DNA of 64,000 nucleotides from contig JAJEGS010000054.1 of the NCBI GenBank assembly GCA_022819745.1, forward strand, positions 1-64,000, read 5' to 3'. This DNA comes from Candidatus Latescibacterota bacterium. Its GTDB lineage: Bacteria > Latescibacterota > UBA2968 > UBA8231. The notes beneath the pieces were generated by a model. That model made no database searches. It was given only the letters and a program-made list of their open reading frames with translations, and was not told where the DNA came from. The translations under genes and the position numbers were made by a program. Shown one piece after another: positions 37,655 to 47,052 of the stretch; position 1 is the first letter of the stretch; each line of letters opens with the position of its first letter.

Positions 37655-38374
37655 TCAGGCCCGTTCGGCGCGGTGCTGGACGACCAATTCCGCCATGCTT
37701 TTGAAACGGAAATTCGGTTCCACCGCTTCCTGTGGCGGTGCTGTCGCGCCGCCACTGTGTCCCGCTCGCCGATCGATCCACGCCGTCGTCAGTCCGATTG
37801 CCTTTGCCGGTACGTGATCGTGGAAGAGGCTCTGCGCAATATGCAGGATGCTTCTGGGATCGCCGCCGAAGTCCGCGGCCACCCGAGCGAGCAAGAACTC
37901 AAAGTTGACCAGCGACGGTTTGTACGAGCCGATCTCCTCGGCGGTAAGGATCGCGTCCCAAGGATCGCCGAGGCGGGCGGAACTGCCCCTGTAGCTGACA
38001 CGGTCGCAATTGGTGAGGGTGATCAGCCGGTGGTGCTGCTTCAAATAGGAGAGCGATTCGACCGCGTCGGCAAAAGCCGGCCAATCCCCGACCGATTGGC
38101 CGAAACGTATGCTCTCAGACTCGTCGGGTTCGCTGCCCCAATTCTGAGCTAGCGTGCGATGGGTAGCCGCCAAGAGGTCGGCGTAGAGCAGATCGGGATT
38201 TGCCGCTTGGCAGGCGGATTCTACCTGCGCGAAGGCGGCGAGGGCTGCCTCGCGAGTCGGCGGGTCGGCCAGACGCGCGCAGAGCGGTTGCAGCGCATCC
38301 CAGATGCCCGTCTCCCAGTCGATCAGGGTTCCGTAGGTGTCGAAGGTCAGTATCGGAAAGTCGCAGAGGCGCAT
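37655..38374 (-). CDS. HAD-superfamily hydrolase (haloacid-dehalogenase type II-like)
   Basis: The N-terminal LTFDTYGTLIDW carries the nucleophile aspartate of HAD hydrolases and resembles the FDAYGTLFD of type II haloacid dehalogenases. Motif II is near TLTNCD and the motif III lysine is in GSYKPS. Length 239 fits. The actual substrate could be a phosphate ester or a haloacid; neither can be shown here. Confidence 0.8.
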   Translation of the reverse strand: MRLCDFPILTFDTYGTLIDWETGIWDALQPLCARLADPPTREAALAAFAQVESACQAANPDLLYADLLAATHRTLAQNWGSEPDESESIRFGQSVGDWPAFADAVESLSYLKQHHRLITLTNCDRVSYRGSSARLGDPWDAILTAEEIGSYKPSLVNFEFLLARVAADFGGDPRSILHIAQSLFHDHVPAKAIGLTTAWIDRRAGHSGGATAPPQEAVEPNFRFKSMAELVVQHRAERA

Positions 38375-38420
38375 GGGCGTTCTCGCATGGATGTGGTGTT
38401 GGGAGTGATCTCAATCGCCT

Positions 38421-39401
38421 TCAGGCGTATTTCTGCGGCATCTTCACCTCAGACACCTCGTCCAACAAAGCCCGCTCTTCCGGTGCCAAGGACCAATCCA
38501 AGCCCGCGCAGATCTCATCTACATGCGCCGGCTCGTCAGCACCCAAAATGGGAGCACTGATCTCGTCGTGATCTAAAATCCAAGCAATGGCCACCTGCGC
38601 CGGGGTCTTGCCGTGCTGCGCCCCAATATCGATCAGCGTCTGGACGATGGTATCGACCCGCTCGGTCATGGCCTCGGCAAAATTGTATTTACCCGGACTC
38701 ATGCCGCGCAGCTCATCCGTACTCCACGGCGTCCCCGGCGGCGGCTCTTGCCCGCGGCGGAAGCGGCCAGAGAGCAGGCCGATGGCCAGCGGGCTGTAGG
38801 TCATAATGCCCAAGCCGAACTGACGACAGATGGGCATCAGCTCCGGCTCCATCTCCCAGCGGTTGAGCAGATTGTACTGATTCTGGATACAGGCAAAAGA
38901 AGCCAAGCGCTCGCGCTGCGAAATCCACAGGGCTTCGACGATCTTCCACGGCGGGAAATTAGAGCACCCCACGTAGCGCGCCTTGCCCTGCCGCACAATG
39001 TCGTCGAGCGTACCCAAAGTCTCCTCCAGCGGCGTGACCGGATCAAAACTGTGCAGCAAGTACAGATCGACGTAATCAGTCTGCAACCGCTGCAACGACG
39101 CCTCAATGCCCCGCAGCAGATTGACCCGCGACAGCCCCACGTGATTGGGGCTATTACCCAAGGTGCCGAAAATCTTGGTCGTCAGCACCACTTCCTCGCG
39201 CCGTCCCTTGATGGCCTTACCCACTACCTCTTCGGAGCGTCCCCCACCATACAGCGCCGTATCGATAAAATTGCAACCCAAGTCCAAGGCCCGCTGCACC
39301 ACCTCAATGCAAACCTTCTCGTCCTCTTGGCCGCGAAACGCCGCACCCAAGCATACCTTAGACACCTTGACGCCGGCTTTGCCTAAATTGCGGTATTCCA
39401 T
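38421..39401 (-). CDS. Aldo/keto reductase
   Basis: NADPH-dependent (beta/alpha)8 oxidoreductase of 326 residues. The catalytic residues are visible: Asp in FIDTALYG (with the Tyr), Lys in VLTTKIFG and His in LYLLHSFD. The C-terminal part has GIMTYSPLAIGLLSGRF, typical of Mgs/YajO-like members. It runs 15 bp downstream of the HisC-like gene, so the two may share a transcript. Substrate unknown. Confidence 0.9.
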   Translation of the reverse strand: MEYRNLGKAGVKVSKVCLGAAFRGQEDEKVCIEVVQRALDLGCNFIDTALYGGGRSEEVVGKAIKGRREEVVLTTKIFGTLGNSPNHVGLSRVNLLRGIEASLQRLQTDYVDLYLLHSFDPVTPLEETLGTLDDIVRQGKARYVGCSNFPPWKIVEALWISQRERLASFACIQNQYNLLNRWEMEPELMPICRQFGLGIMTYSPLAIGLLSGRFRRGQEPPPGTPWSTDELRGMSPGKYNFAEAMTERVDTIVQTLIDIGAQHGKTPAQVAIAWILDHDEISAPILGADEPAHVDEICAGLDWSLAPEERALLDEVSEVKMPQKYA

Positions 39402-39416
39402 ACCCCTCCTCTTGTG

Positions 39417-40469
39417 TTAGCCTGACTGCCCGACCTCATCGAGCGCTGCCAACAAATACTCGTTGTCTTGGGGACGCAGCGACGTCAGCCGCACAAAGCC
39501 GGGCGCGTCTTGCCGCCAGCGAGCGCGGATCCACCGCTTTTCCAAACCTGCCCGTAGCCGCTCCGGGCCGATCCCCTCGCAGCGCACCCAGAAGAAATTC
39601 GCCGCGCTCGGATAGGCCCGCAACCACGGCCTTGTATTCAGCCCCTCGTAGAGCGCCTGACAATCGCTGCGGATCTGGGCGACGATCTCCTGCAAATAAC
39701 TTTGGTCGGCCAGCGCGGCCTGTGCCGCCACCAGCGACAGCGCATTGACCGCCCAAGGAACCTGCATCTGACCGAGGGCGGCGATAACGGGCTTAGGCCC
39801 AATGGCGTAGCCGATCCGCAAACCAGCCATGCCGTATGCTTTGGAAAAAGTCCGCAGCACCACCAAGTTTTCCCGCTCTTGCACCCAAGGCACGTAACTG
39901 TGGCTGGCATAGTCTGCATACGCTTCATCGACGATACACAAACAGTCGGGCAACTCGTCGAGCAAATGCGCCATTTCCACATCGCCGCAAAGGAGATTGC
40001 CCGTGGGATTGTTGGGACTGCTCAGCAGCAACACCCGCGCACCCGACTGCCGCCCCGCCTCAATGAAACGCTCAGGCACCAGCGCAAAGTCCGCCTCGTG
40101 CAGCGACACCGAGATCACTTCAGCCGCGCACCGCTGCCCCAACGCCACAAAGCGCTCGTACGACGGAGACGGAATGAGCAAGCGCTGCTGCGCTAGCAAC
40201 AACCGCGCCAAAAAAAGCCAGACCACGGCTTCCCCAGACCCGTTGTACACGATGAAATGATCGGGCGAAAGCCCCCAATGCGCTGCCAAATCTCCACGCA
40301 ACGACTCGGCGCGCTCCTCGTCGCTGTAGCGGCTAAAGTCGCCGGTGCGGGCAAAGGCAGCCATTGCCTCCCGGACCTTGGGCGACGGCCCATACGGATT
40401 GGTCGCCGCGTCAAAACGCAGCCATTCTGCGCCATCAAGTGTCGCAGGGTGGAACATTTCATCGTTCAT
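39417..40469 (-). CDS. HisC-like aminotransferase (class I/II)
   Basis: Fold-type I PLP enzyme, 350 residues. The N-terminus has the ATNPYGPSPKV motif that begins HisC/CobD proteins; SSPNNPTGNLL, IVDEAYADY and the PLP lysine in RTFSKAYGMAGLRIGYA follow. The closest families are histidinol-phosphate aminotransferase and threonine-phosphate decarboxylase (CobD). No histidine or cobamide gene is nearby, so the substrate is uncertain. It diverges from the MFS gene. Confidence 0.85.
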   Translation of the reverse strand: MNDEMFHPATLDGAEWLRFDAATNPYGPSPKVREAMAAFARTGDFSRYSDEERAESLRGDLAAHWGLSPDHFIVYNGSGEAVVWLFLARLLLAQQRLLIPSPSYERFVALGQRCAAEVISVSLHEADFALVPERFIEAGRQSGARVLLLSSPNNPTGNLLCGDVEMAHLLDELPDCLCIVDEAYADYASHSYVPWVQERENLVVLRTFSKAYGMAGLRIGYAIGPKPVIAALGQMQVPWAVNALSLVAAQAALADQSYLQEIVAQIRSDCQALYEGLNTRPWLRAYPSAANFFWVRCEGIGPERLRAGLEKRWIRARWRQDAPGFVRLTSLRPQDNEYLLAALDEVGQSG

Positions 40470-40586
40470 GCAGAAATCGTCCTTTATAAAGACCTCCCTA
40501 CGCTAGCCATAAAGGATGTAAGCGGCAACCACGCCCTTTTTGCCTTATGTTATGCGCGAAGGGCATCCCCTACGTCAACTAATACC

Positions 40587-41867
40587 ATGCCTACCAACGC
40601 CAAAAAACCAATCATCGCCTGGGCCTTGTACGACTGGGCCAACTCGGCCTTTGCCACCACGGTCATCGCCGCCTTCTTCCCAGTGTTTTTTAAGTCCTAC
40701 TGGAGCGCTGGCAGCGACGTCACCGAGAGCACCTTCCAACTGGGGCTGGCCAACTCGCTCAGCAGCCTGATCGTCGTGCTGCTAGCCCCCCTCCTCGGGG
40801 CTATTGCCGACCAAGGCGGCACCCGGCGCAAGTTCCTGTTTGCCTTTGCCTTCTTGGGCGTCCTCGCCACGGGCTGCCTCTACACGGTCGCCCAAGGCGC
40901 GTGGGAGCTGGCGGTTGTGGTCTATGTCTTGGCCGCCATCGGCTTCTCCGGTGGCAATACCTTTTACGATGCTCTCATCGTGGAAGTGGTCGGGCGCGAC
41001 AAATCCGACTCGGTCTCGGCGCTCGGCTACAGTCTCGGCTATCTGGGCGGCGGCCTGCTGTTTGCGCTCAATGTGGTAATGGTCCTCCACCCCACGACCT
41101 TTGGATTGGCCGATGCCAGCGAGGCCGTGCGCGTGTGCTTTTTACTGGTCGCCATCTGGTGGGCTGGCTTTTCGCTGCCGCTCTTTTTGTGGGTCGAGGA
41201 ATCGCCGCCCACGCGCGCCCATAGCGGCTGGAGCGCCATCTCGGCCGGCTATCGGCAGCTCATCTCAACTGGCCGCGACATCCGGCAGCTACGCACCACC
41301 TTTATCTTCCTCATCGGCTATTGGCTGTACATCGACGGCGTCGATACCATCGTTCGCATGGCCATTGACTACGGCCTGTCGCTGGGCTTTGACACCAACG
41401 ACCTGCTCATCGCTTTGGGCATCACCCAGTTCGTGGGCTTCCCCGCGGCCATTGCATTTGGCTGGCTCGGCGAGCGGATTGGCACCCGCAAGGGAATTTT
41501 CATCGGCCTAGCCGTCTATATCGCGGCGACGGTCTGGGGCTACTTTTTAGATGCAGTCTGGGAATTTTACGCCTTGGCCGTCGCCGTCGGCCTAGTCCAA
41601 GGCGGCGTACAAGCCCTGAGCCGATCGCTCTACTCAAGGCTCATTCCCCGCGACCGCGCGGCAGAGTTTTTCGGCTTTTACAACATGCTGGGCAAGTTTG
41701 CCGCGGTTATCGGCCCAGTGCTAGTGGGCTGGATTGGGGTACTGACAGGCAGCCCGCGCACGGGGATTTTGTCGATCGTCATCCTCTTCGTCGCCGGTGG
41801 AATCTGCCTCTACTTCGTCGATGAGGAGCGAGGCACGGCCGCGGCGCGCGCCATTGAAGGCACTTAG
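40587..41867 (+). CDS. MFS transporter, Atg22/UMF1 type
   Basis: A membrane transporter of about 426 residues with roughly 12 segments. The start WALYDWANSAFATTVIAAFF is characteristic of the UMF1/Atg22-like branch of the major facilitator superfamily. I chose the ATG at 40587 (MPTNAKKP), because the frame open upstream of it overlaps the HisC-like gene and is not family-like. Its stop overlaps that of the convergent M20 gene. Substrate unknown. Confidence 0.85.
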   Translation: MPTNAKKPIIAWALYDWANSAFATTVIAAFFPVFFKSYWSAGSDVTESTFQLGLANSLSSLIVVLLAPLLGAIADQGGTRRKFLFAFAFLGVLATGCLYTVAQGAWELAVVVYVLAAIGFSGGNTFYDALIVEVVGRDKSDSVSALGYSLGYLGGGLLFALNVVMVLHPTTFGLADASEAVRVCFLLVAIWWAGFSLPLFLWVEESPPTRAHSGWSAISAGYRQLISTGRDIRQLRTTFIFLIGYWLYIDGVDTIVRMAIDYGLSLGFDTNDLLIALGITQFVGFPAAIAFGWLGERIGTRKGIFIGLAVYIAATVWGYFLDAVWEFYALAVAVGLVQGGVQALSRSLYSRLIPRDRAAEFFGFYNMLGKFAAVIGPVLVGWIGVLTGSPRTGILSIVILFVAGGICLYFVDEERGTAAARAIEGT

Positions 41868-43018
41868 CAAAACGCCTGCGCCGTCAGCGCATACACCTTC
41901 GCCACCCGCACCAACTCGGCCACCGCCACCTGCTCGTCAGTCGTATGCGCCCCCGTGGCACAAGGCCCGTGCGTTAGGGCTTCAATCCCGGCGGCCATAA
42001 AGACATTGCCATCGTCGATAAAAGGTTTGCCTCCCAAGGACAGCACTGCCCCGGTCACCTGCTCGTGCGCGGCCTGAAACGCACCCACCAGCGGGCTATT
42101 CTGATCTACCGCAAAGGCATCTCCAGGCATGTTCCAATCGGCAAGTCGGATGCGGGTGCCGCTCGCCGCAGCTACGTCGGCAATCAGGTCCTCAATCTCG
42201 CGGCGTGCAGTTGGCTCCGAGCCGGCCGCCACCCAGCGGCGAGTCCCTTCGACACGACATTGGACCGGCATCTGATTGTAGATCTGGCCACCTTCGAGCC
42301 GACCGATAAACAGCGTGTCGCTGCCGACATGGGGCGCGGTTCGCTCGCGCAGTTGTTCGTTCAGCGCGTTCAGCCGCAACACCACCTCGGCCCCCGCGGC
42401 GATCACGTCTGGCAGTCCAGCGGGCCGCAGCACCTCGTGTACTGGCTCGCCATCGCGCTCGATCTCCACGCTAAACACGGCCATCCCGCGCCCGGCGACT
42501 GGCAGCACGTCGCCCAGGTACTCTGGCAGCAGCACCCCGTCGCCGACAAAACCTTCGCGGATCAAGGCCATAAGCTGGCGGCGGTCGCCCCAAGGCGCTT
42601 CGTGGTGATCGTGGGCCGTAAGCAAGACCGCCCCCTTGGTCAATGCGCCCGTATCCCTCAACGCCCTGAGCGCCTCGACGAAGGCGGCGATTCCTCCCTT
42701 CATGTCGGATGAACCCGACCCATAGAGCTTTCCATCTTCCACCTTGGGGGGCACAAAGGGCAGATGCACCGTGTCCAAATGTCCGTCGAATTGCAACACC
42801 CGCCCAGGCTGCCCGCTGTCAAAGCGAGCGACCACGGCCGGCGCTTGCGACCAATCGGCTTGGGGCCGCTCCACGGCAAATCCCTCCGCCGCCAATATGG
42901 ACGCCAACGCATCAGCCACCGCGCCAGCATCCAGCGTCGGGCTGGGCACCGCAATCAGTTCCTTGGCCGTATCAAGTAGGCGTTGTTCATCGACGGCCTG
43001 TAGTATGTTGTCTTCCAT
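41864..43018 (-). CDS. M20-family metallo-amidohydrolase (ArgE/DapE-like)
   Basis: Zinc-dependent deacylase or dipeptidase family. LQFDGHLDTVHLP holds the first metal histidine and aspartate, then YGSGSSDMKGGIAAFVEAL the bridging aspartate; THGPCATGAHTTDE near the end has the last ligand. The start at 43018 (MEDNILQAVDEQ) is chosen for its AAGGAG box; 36 more codons are open upstream. It lies 13 bp after a small lipoprotein gene. Distinguishing acetylornithine deacetylase from succinyl-DAP desuccinylase is not possible here. Confidence 0.85.
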   Translation of the reverse strand: MEDNILQAVDEQRLLDTAKELIAVPSPTLDAGAVADALASILAAEGFAVERPQADWSQAPAVVARFDSGQPGRVLQFDGHLDTVHLPFVPPKVEDGKLYGSGSSDMKGGIAAFVEALRALRDTGALTKGAVLLTAHDHHEAPWGDRRQLMALIREGFVGDGVLLPEYLGDVLPVAGRGMAVFSVEIERDGEPVHEVLRPAGLPDVIAAGAEVVLRLNALNEQLRERTAPHVGSDTLFIGRLEGGQIYNQMPVQCRVEGTRRWVAAGSEPTARREIEDLIADVAAASGTRIRLADWNMPGDAFAVDQNSPLVGAFQAAHEQVTGAVLSLGGKPFIDDGNVFMAAGIEALTHGPCATGAHTTDEQVAVAELVRVAKVYALTAQAFC

Positions 43019-43031
43019 CCTTGGCACTCCT

Positions 43032-43247
43032 TTACCCACCTTGAGATTTAGTTGTATCGACATCGGCTGCGCCGCGCGGACAGAGCCACCCGCGCTCCCA
43101 GGACGGACCACTACAATTTTCCTCAAGCGCTTCCAGCCGCTCTTCTTCGGTTCGCTTCCACGGATCCTTGGGCAGATCGGCTGGCCCTTGGGGATCGCTC
43201 AGTCCGCAACCAACCAACACCATGCAGAGCATCCACTTCCTCGCCAT
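43032..43247 (-). CDS. Small putative lipoprotein
   Basis: The ATG at 43247 follows GGAGG and opens a 71-residue protein (MARKWMLCMVLVGCGLSD...). VLVGC fits a lipobox, so it may be lipid-anchored. The rest is charged (KDPWKRTEEERLEALEE) with a second Cys pair. No family recognised. It precedes the M20 gene by 13 bp and diverges from the TIM-barrel gene. Confidence 0.55.
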   Translation of the reverse strand: MARKWMLCMVLVGCGLSDPQGPADLPKDPWKRTEEERLEALEENCSGPSWERGWLCPRGAADVDTTKSQGG

Positions 43248-43314
43248 ACTGGCCTCCATTGCCCGCCTCTGACAATCTCCGTACTTTGGCCTCAATTCGC
43301 AAAGGAGCAGACCT

Positions 43315-44862
43315 ATGTCCACCCCCCCTGACTACGGCATCATCTACAACTGGGACGGCGCACCGCACGGCTACTCGCCCGTTCCCCAGTCCATGGACGC
43401 CTTTCTCGACAAGACGTACGCCCCGCTCGAAGACACCCAAGTCGGTGCCCTGTTCTGGTGCGTAGGCGAACACGCCACCCGCTGGCCCAGCGACGCGCTC
43501 GAGCTAGTCGGCGACCTCCACCAGCGCCGCTACGAGAACGCCGCCAGCTACACGCACACCGAAAACATCCGCCGCATGTTGGACCGGGGCGAAGATCCCC
43601 AACAGGCCGTTATCGACCGAGGCCACCAACTCGGCCTGCACGTGTACGCCTCGCTGCGCATGAACGACAATCACTTCAACGGCGCTCAGCCAAGCGACCT
43701 CCAGACCCTGCACCACGTCGAACTAACCAAACTGCGCAAAGACCACCCCGAATGGCTCCTCGGCGAGGATACCGAGGAGTGGTTTGCCCTGTCGTGGAAT
43801 ATGGCCATTCCCCAAGTGCGCGAGAACCGCTTCCAACACCTGCGCGAAGTTTGCCAAAACTACCCTTGGGACGGCGTCGAACTCGACTGGCAACGCCACC
43901 CTTTCCACTTCCCCACCGACTATGCCTATCGCCTGCGCTACGTCCTCACCGACTTCATGTGGGCAGCGCGGCAACTGACCGACGAACTAGCCCAACAGCG
44001 CGGCCGACCTTTCTACCTAGCGGCCCGCGTCGCCGGCTCCATCGAGGGCTGTCACCGCATTGGCTACGACGTGGAAACTTGGGTAAAAGAAAACCTCGTC
44101 GATATCCTGATCCCAGCCGGTGCCGCCGGTACCGACCCGTCCATTGAAGTCAGTGCCTTCCGCGCCCTTTGTGCTGGCCACGACATCGCCCTCTACCCAG
44201 GTTTCGACGGCGGCGTCCCCGGCCCGGCTGTCGGTCCTGAAGGCGAAACGGCCTGCCACAACATGCGCACCAAAGCCACGGCCATGCAGTATCACGGCCA
44301 AGGCGCGACCGGCATATACGCCTTCAACTGGCACGCCGACCGCGATTCAAAGCGCGAGTTGCTAACCCAAGTGGGTGCGGTCCAGACCTTGCGCCGCCAA
44401 GACAAGCTATACAACGCCACCCACCGCTTCCGCCAGCACACCGGGGAGTGGCGCGGCGCGTACCAGCACGACCGGCTGCGCGGCACCCTACCCGTTCCCC
44501 TCTACCCAACTATGCAAGAGACCGGCCCGCACTTCGACCTCGACCTCGCCGACGACTTGAGCGCAGACCCACCGGCGACCATTACCCTGCGTCTGCGTCT
44601 GCAAGATTGGGTCGCTGGCGACGAGGTTCGCTGCTGCTGGGATGGCGAAGTCTTGGCCGACCCGGCTATCAGCTATTGCCACGGCGGCGACCCCCAACCT
44701 ATCTCCGATGTCAGCGCCGCCGCTTGGCACAGCTTCGCGCTCAAGGCCGACCAAGCCGCTCGCGGCCTCCATCGCATAGAAGTCGTCCTCTTGCAACGCC
44801 ATCCCCAACTTGCTTGCGACTTGATACTAACCGATGTCGAGGTATTAATCCGCTACGGCTAG
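43315..44862 (+). CDS. TIM-barrel glycosidase-like protein, paralogue of the 52286-53869 gene
   Basis: A 515-residue protein without signal peptide. The first ~380 residues look like a (beta/alpha)8 barrel: DHPEWLLGED, WDGVELDWQRHPFHFP (acidic residue at a strand end, as in glycoside hydrolases), GIYAFNWHAD. A beta-sandwich-like tail follows (about 400-515). It matches the product at 52286-53869 in order: GCHRIGYDVETWVKENLVDILI here against GCYAVGMDVEAWLREGLVDVLI there. Start chosen for AAGGAG. A role in polysaccharide processing is likely but the reaction is unknown. Confidence 0.7.
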   Translation: MSTPPDYGIIYNWDGAPHGYSPVPQSMDAFLDKTYAPLEDTQVGALFWCVGEHATRWPSDALELVGDLHQRRYENAASYTHTENIRRMLDRGEDPQQAVIDRGHQLGLHVYASLRMNDNHFNGAQPSDLQTLHHVELTKLRKDHPEWLLGEDTEEWFALSWNMAIPQVRENRFQHLREVCQNYPWDGVELDWQRHPFHFPTDYAYRLRYVLTDFMWAARQLTDELAQQRGRPFYLAARVAGSIEGCHRIGYDVETWVKENLVDILIPAGAAGTDPSIEVSAFRALCAGHDIALYPGFDGGVPGPAVGPEGETACHNMRTKATAMQYHGQGATGIYAFNWHADRDSKRELLTQVGAVQTLRRQDKLYNATHRFRQHTGEWRGAYQHDRLRGTLPVPLYPTMQETGPHFDLDLADDLSADPPATITLRLRLQDWVAGDEVRCCWDGEVLADPAISYCHGGDPQPISDVSAAAWHSFALKADQAARGLHRIEVVLLQRHPQLACDLILTDVEVLIRYG

Positions 44863-44868
44863 GACCGT

Positions 44869-46923
44869 CTAGCGCCCGTAGCGCAGACCGAAGAAAAAAC
44901 CCGGCCACGCAAAAAGCCCATCCTCCCACTCCTTCTCGTAGCGGCTGCCCGACTCAATCAGCCGCAAATGGCCGTCGGTCCACAACTGGTTCAGGGAGAC
45001 GCCGCCAAACAGCGCCAGACGGCTGTGCAAAGAAATCCCCGTCTCAAGTTTAATCCGCGCCAGATAGTTGTCTCGGGCTAAGCGATCAAAGCCCAATTCC
45101 ACGGCGGGCGGCCAAAACCCAATGCCCGCACTGTAATCGTCATCGAGGGCGCGGCTGATCCGGTAGCTGTGGACATCGAGGCCGAGGAAGAACCGCTGCC
45201 CGCGCTTCTGCACGCCACCGCCCACGCCCAGTGCCCAGCGCCGCTGGCCATCCTCGTCGGTAAAGCCAGTGGTAAAAGCGGTATAAAACGAGCGGCTGCC
45301 CGAGGCGATGGTGAACATGGTAAAGCCGATTTCGTCGCGCCAAGTGCTGAGGTTGAAAAGCCCGCTGCGCGAGTAGTTGATCAACCCGATGGGCAGGCCG
45401 CCCTCGATGTGGCCGGAAAGGTTGACCAAGCCCACCTGCCAACCCTTGACCTCGCTCGCCACGTTCAACACTCCGACCTGACCGCCCTTGACCTCGCCGA
45501 CGAAATTGGTGACTCCGGCCACTTGCCAACCGCGAATTTTGCCGACGATGTTGGTCGTTTGCGCTACCTGCCAGCCGCGCACCTGAGAAGCGATGTTGAT
45601 CAAGCCCACCTGACCGCCCTGCAGCGGTCCCATTGCCCAGTTGACGCCTACGACGGATGCCTGCCAGCCATCGACCTCTTTGAGCGCCAAGTTGCCCAAC
45701 CCACCGATCTGACTGCCCGTCCGCCCACGCGCTTGGTTGACCAGCCAAGCGAACTGGACGCCGCGAAACTCCTCGTCCTGCGTATTAGTCAACAGCCCCA
45801 GCGACAGGGTGTAGCCCTCGCGGGTCGCAACCTCAATCTGGCGTCCCAAGGTAATCCTCCGCCCCGAGCCGCCACGCAATTTAGTGTCCTCTGGGGTCAA
45901 GACGCGGAAGTCGTCGGTACTCACCTTGGCGAACTCCCCTTCGGCCAAGACCAATTCGGCCAAGCGCCAGTCTTCGTCCCACGTTTCCAAAAACAGAGTA
46001 TAATCCCCCGGCACCAATCCCAACTCGACCTCTCGCCCGGGTGATTTGTTTAGTTCGGCGACTAGGCGCTGCTGGCCATTGCGGATAGAGACCCGACCGG
46101 TGAGGGCTTCGTCTAGTGACAGACCCGCTGCGTTGCGGCGCACCTCGGTCATCACCACGCCGCCCGTGCCGCGCATCTGGCCCTCATAAGCAGGGTGTTG
46201 GGTGCCTCCCACAGTTCCAAGAGTCCGAGCCCGCGTCTCGTCGAATGCGAACTGGTATGCCTCGTGCAGAGTCACCCGGCCATCGCCGGTAACATCGGCT
46301 GCGCCGCGCATCCCAGAAATTAGATAGTGGGTAAAAAAGGACGCTTCGATCAGGTCCGACTCCTGCGCCGCTTCGTCGGCCGAACTCGACGTGAGAAAAG
46401 CATACCCCCGCATGTCAAAAGACTCATCGACCAAAAAGGGCGGCTTGGGCTTGCCGCCCTTGATGCGGGTTATGCTCCCGGAGTTGCAGGCGTCGAGAAC
46501 GGCGATGCGGACGGCCGCGTTGGCCGTCTTCAGCGAGTCGAGCAACTGCTGATAGCCAAGGTGGTCGCCGGCCAACAGCAGGCCCTCTTCGTCGGCGTGG
46601 CCCGAGTAGTACAGCAGCACCTCTAAGCGGTCCTCCCGCCGGCTGGCCGCCTTTACCCGCCGACCGAGATCGGCCAGTCCCTGCTCAAAAGCAGCCAAAT
46701 CGGGGTCGCGCAACAGCAACACATCGGCCGGATCCAAGCCCCCCATCTCCTGCAACACCTCGATAAATTGCTCCGCATCCGAGACTGCGTAGCGCAGCAA
46801 TTCGCGATCGACCCCGCCGTTGTTGGCCCCCGCTGCCAGTATCAACCGGCGCACTTCCGCCTCCACCGGCTGGGACAAACCCGCCGCAACGACAACGACC
46901 AACAAGGTGCGCACCAAAGACAT
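44869..46923 (-). CDS. Caspase-like (C14) protein with LA_2272-type surface repeats
   Basis: A signal peptide (MSLVRTLLVVVVAAGLSQPVEA) precedes a caspase-fold domain with the catalytic His109 (YYSGHADEEGLLL) and Cys146 (LDACNSGS). An EF-hand-like DVTGDGRV lies near 215. From about residue 425 to 520 short GWQVGLVN-type units recur (GGQVGLIN, GWQVAGVTN, GGQVGVLN, GWQVGLVN), like LA_2272 surface repeats, followed by a likely outer-membrane beta-barrel-like tail. The gene follows the ECF sigma and anti-sigma-like genes. It may be a secreted or surface protease-like effector; regulation by the sigma factor is inferred. Confidence 0.8.
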   Translation of the reverse strand: MSLVRTLLVVVVAAGLSQPVEAEVRRLILAAGANNGGVDRELLRYAVSDAEQFIEVLQEMGGLDPADVLLLRDPDLAAFEQGLADLGRRVKAASRREDRLEVLLYYSGHADEEGLLLAGDHLGYQQLLDSLKTANAAVRIAVLDACNSGSITRIKGGKPKPPFLVDESFDMRGYAFLTSSSADEAAQESDLIEASFFTHYLISGMRGAADVTGDGRVTLHEAYQFAFDETRARTLGTVGGTQHPAYEGQMRGTGGVVMTEVRRNAAGLSLDEALTGRVSIRNGQQRLVAELNKSPGREVELGLVPGDYTLFLETWDEDWRLAELVLAEGEFAKVSTDDFRVLTPEDTKLRGGSGRRITLGRQIEVATREGYTLSLGLLTNTQDEEFRGVQFAWLVNQARGRTGSQIGGLGNLALKEVDGWQASVVGVNWAMGPLQGGQVGLINIASQVRGWQVAQTTNIVGKIRGWQVAGVTNFVGEVKGGQVGVLNVASEVKGWQVGLVNLSGHIEGGLPIGLINYSRSGLFNLSTWRDEIGFTMFTIASGSRSFYTAFTTGFTDEDGQRRWALGVGGGVQKRGQRFFLGLDVHSYRISRALDDDYSAGIGFWPPAVELGFDRLARDNYLARIKLETGISLHSRLALFGGVSLNQLWTDGHLRLIESGSRYEKEWEDGLFAWPGFFFGLRYGR

Positions 46924-46952
46924 GAGTACAACTCCTCAGAGACGATAAGGAG

Positions 46953-47038
46953 ACCACAAGGTCGCCCCTACAACGGCAATACGACGCCCACTCATCGTCG
47001 TTGGTTGCAACCACCATCGTAGGGGAAACTCTCGTGGT
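46953..47038. repeat. Intergenic inverted repeat
   Basis: The arm ACCACAAGGTCGCCCCTAC at 46953-46971 is matched imperfectly by the reverse complement of 47019-47038, around a ~47-base loop that contains a GGTTGCAACC palindrome. It lies between the anti-sigma-like and caspase genes. Such GTAGGGGCGACC-type arms are frequent dispersed repeats in many genomes. Confidence 0.5.
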
Positions 47039-47052
47039 TGCCCTAGGAAGGG

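Noticed and set aside
40257..40586. Longer N-terminus for the MFS transporter
   Set aside because: It would run antisense through the HisC-like gene; the family start is at 40587.
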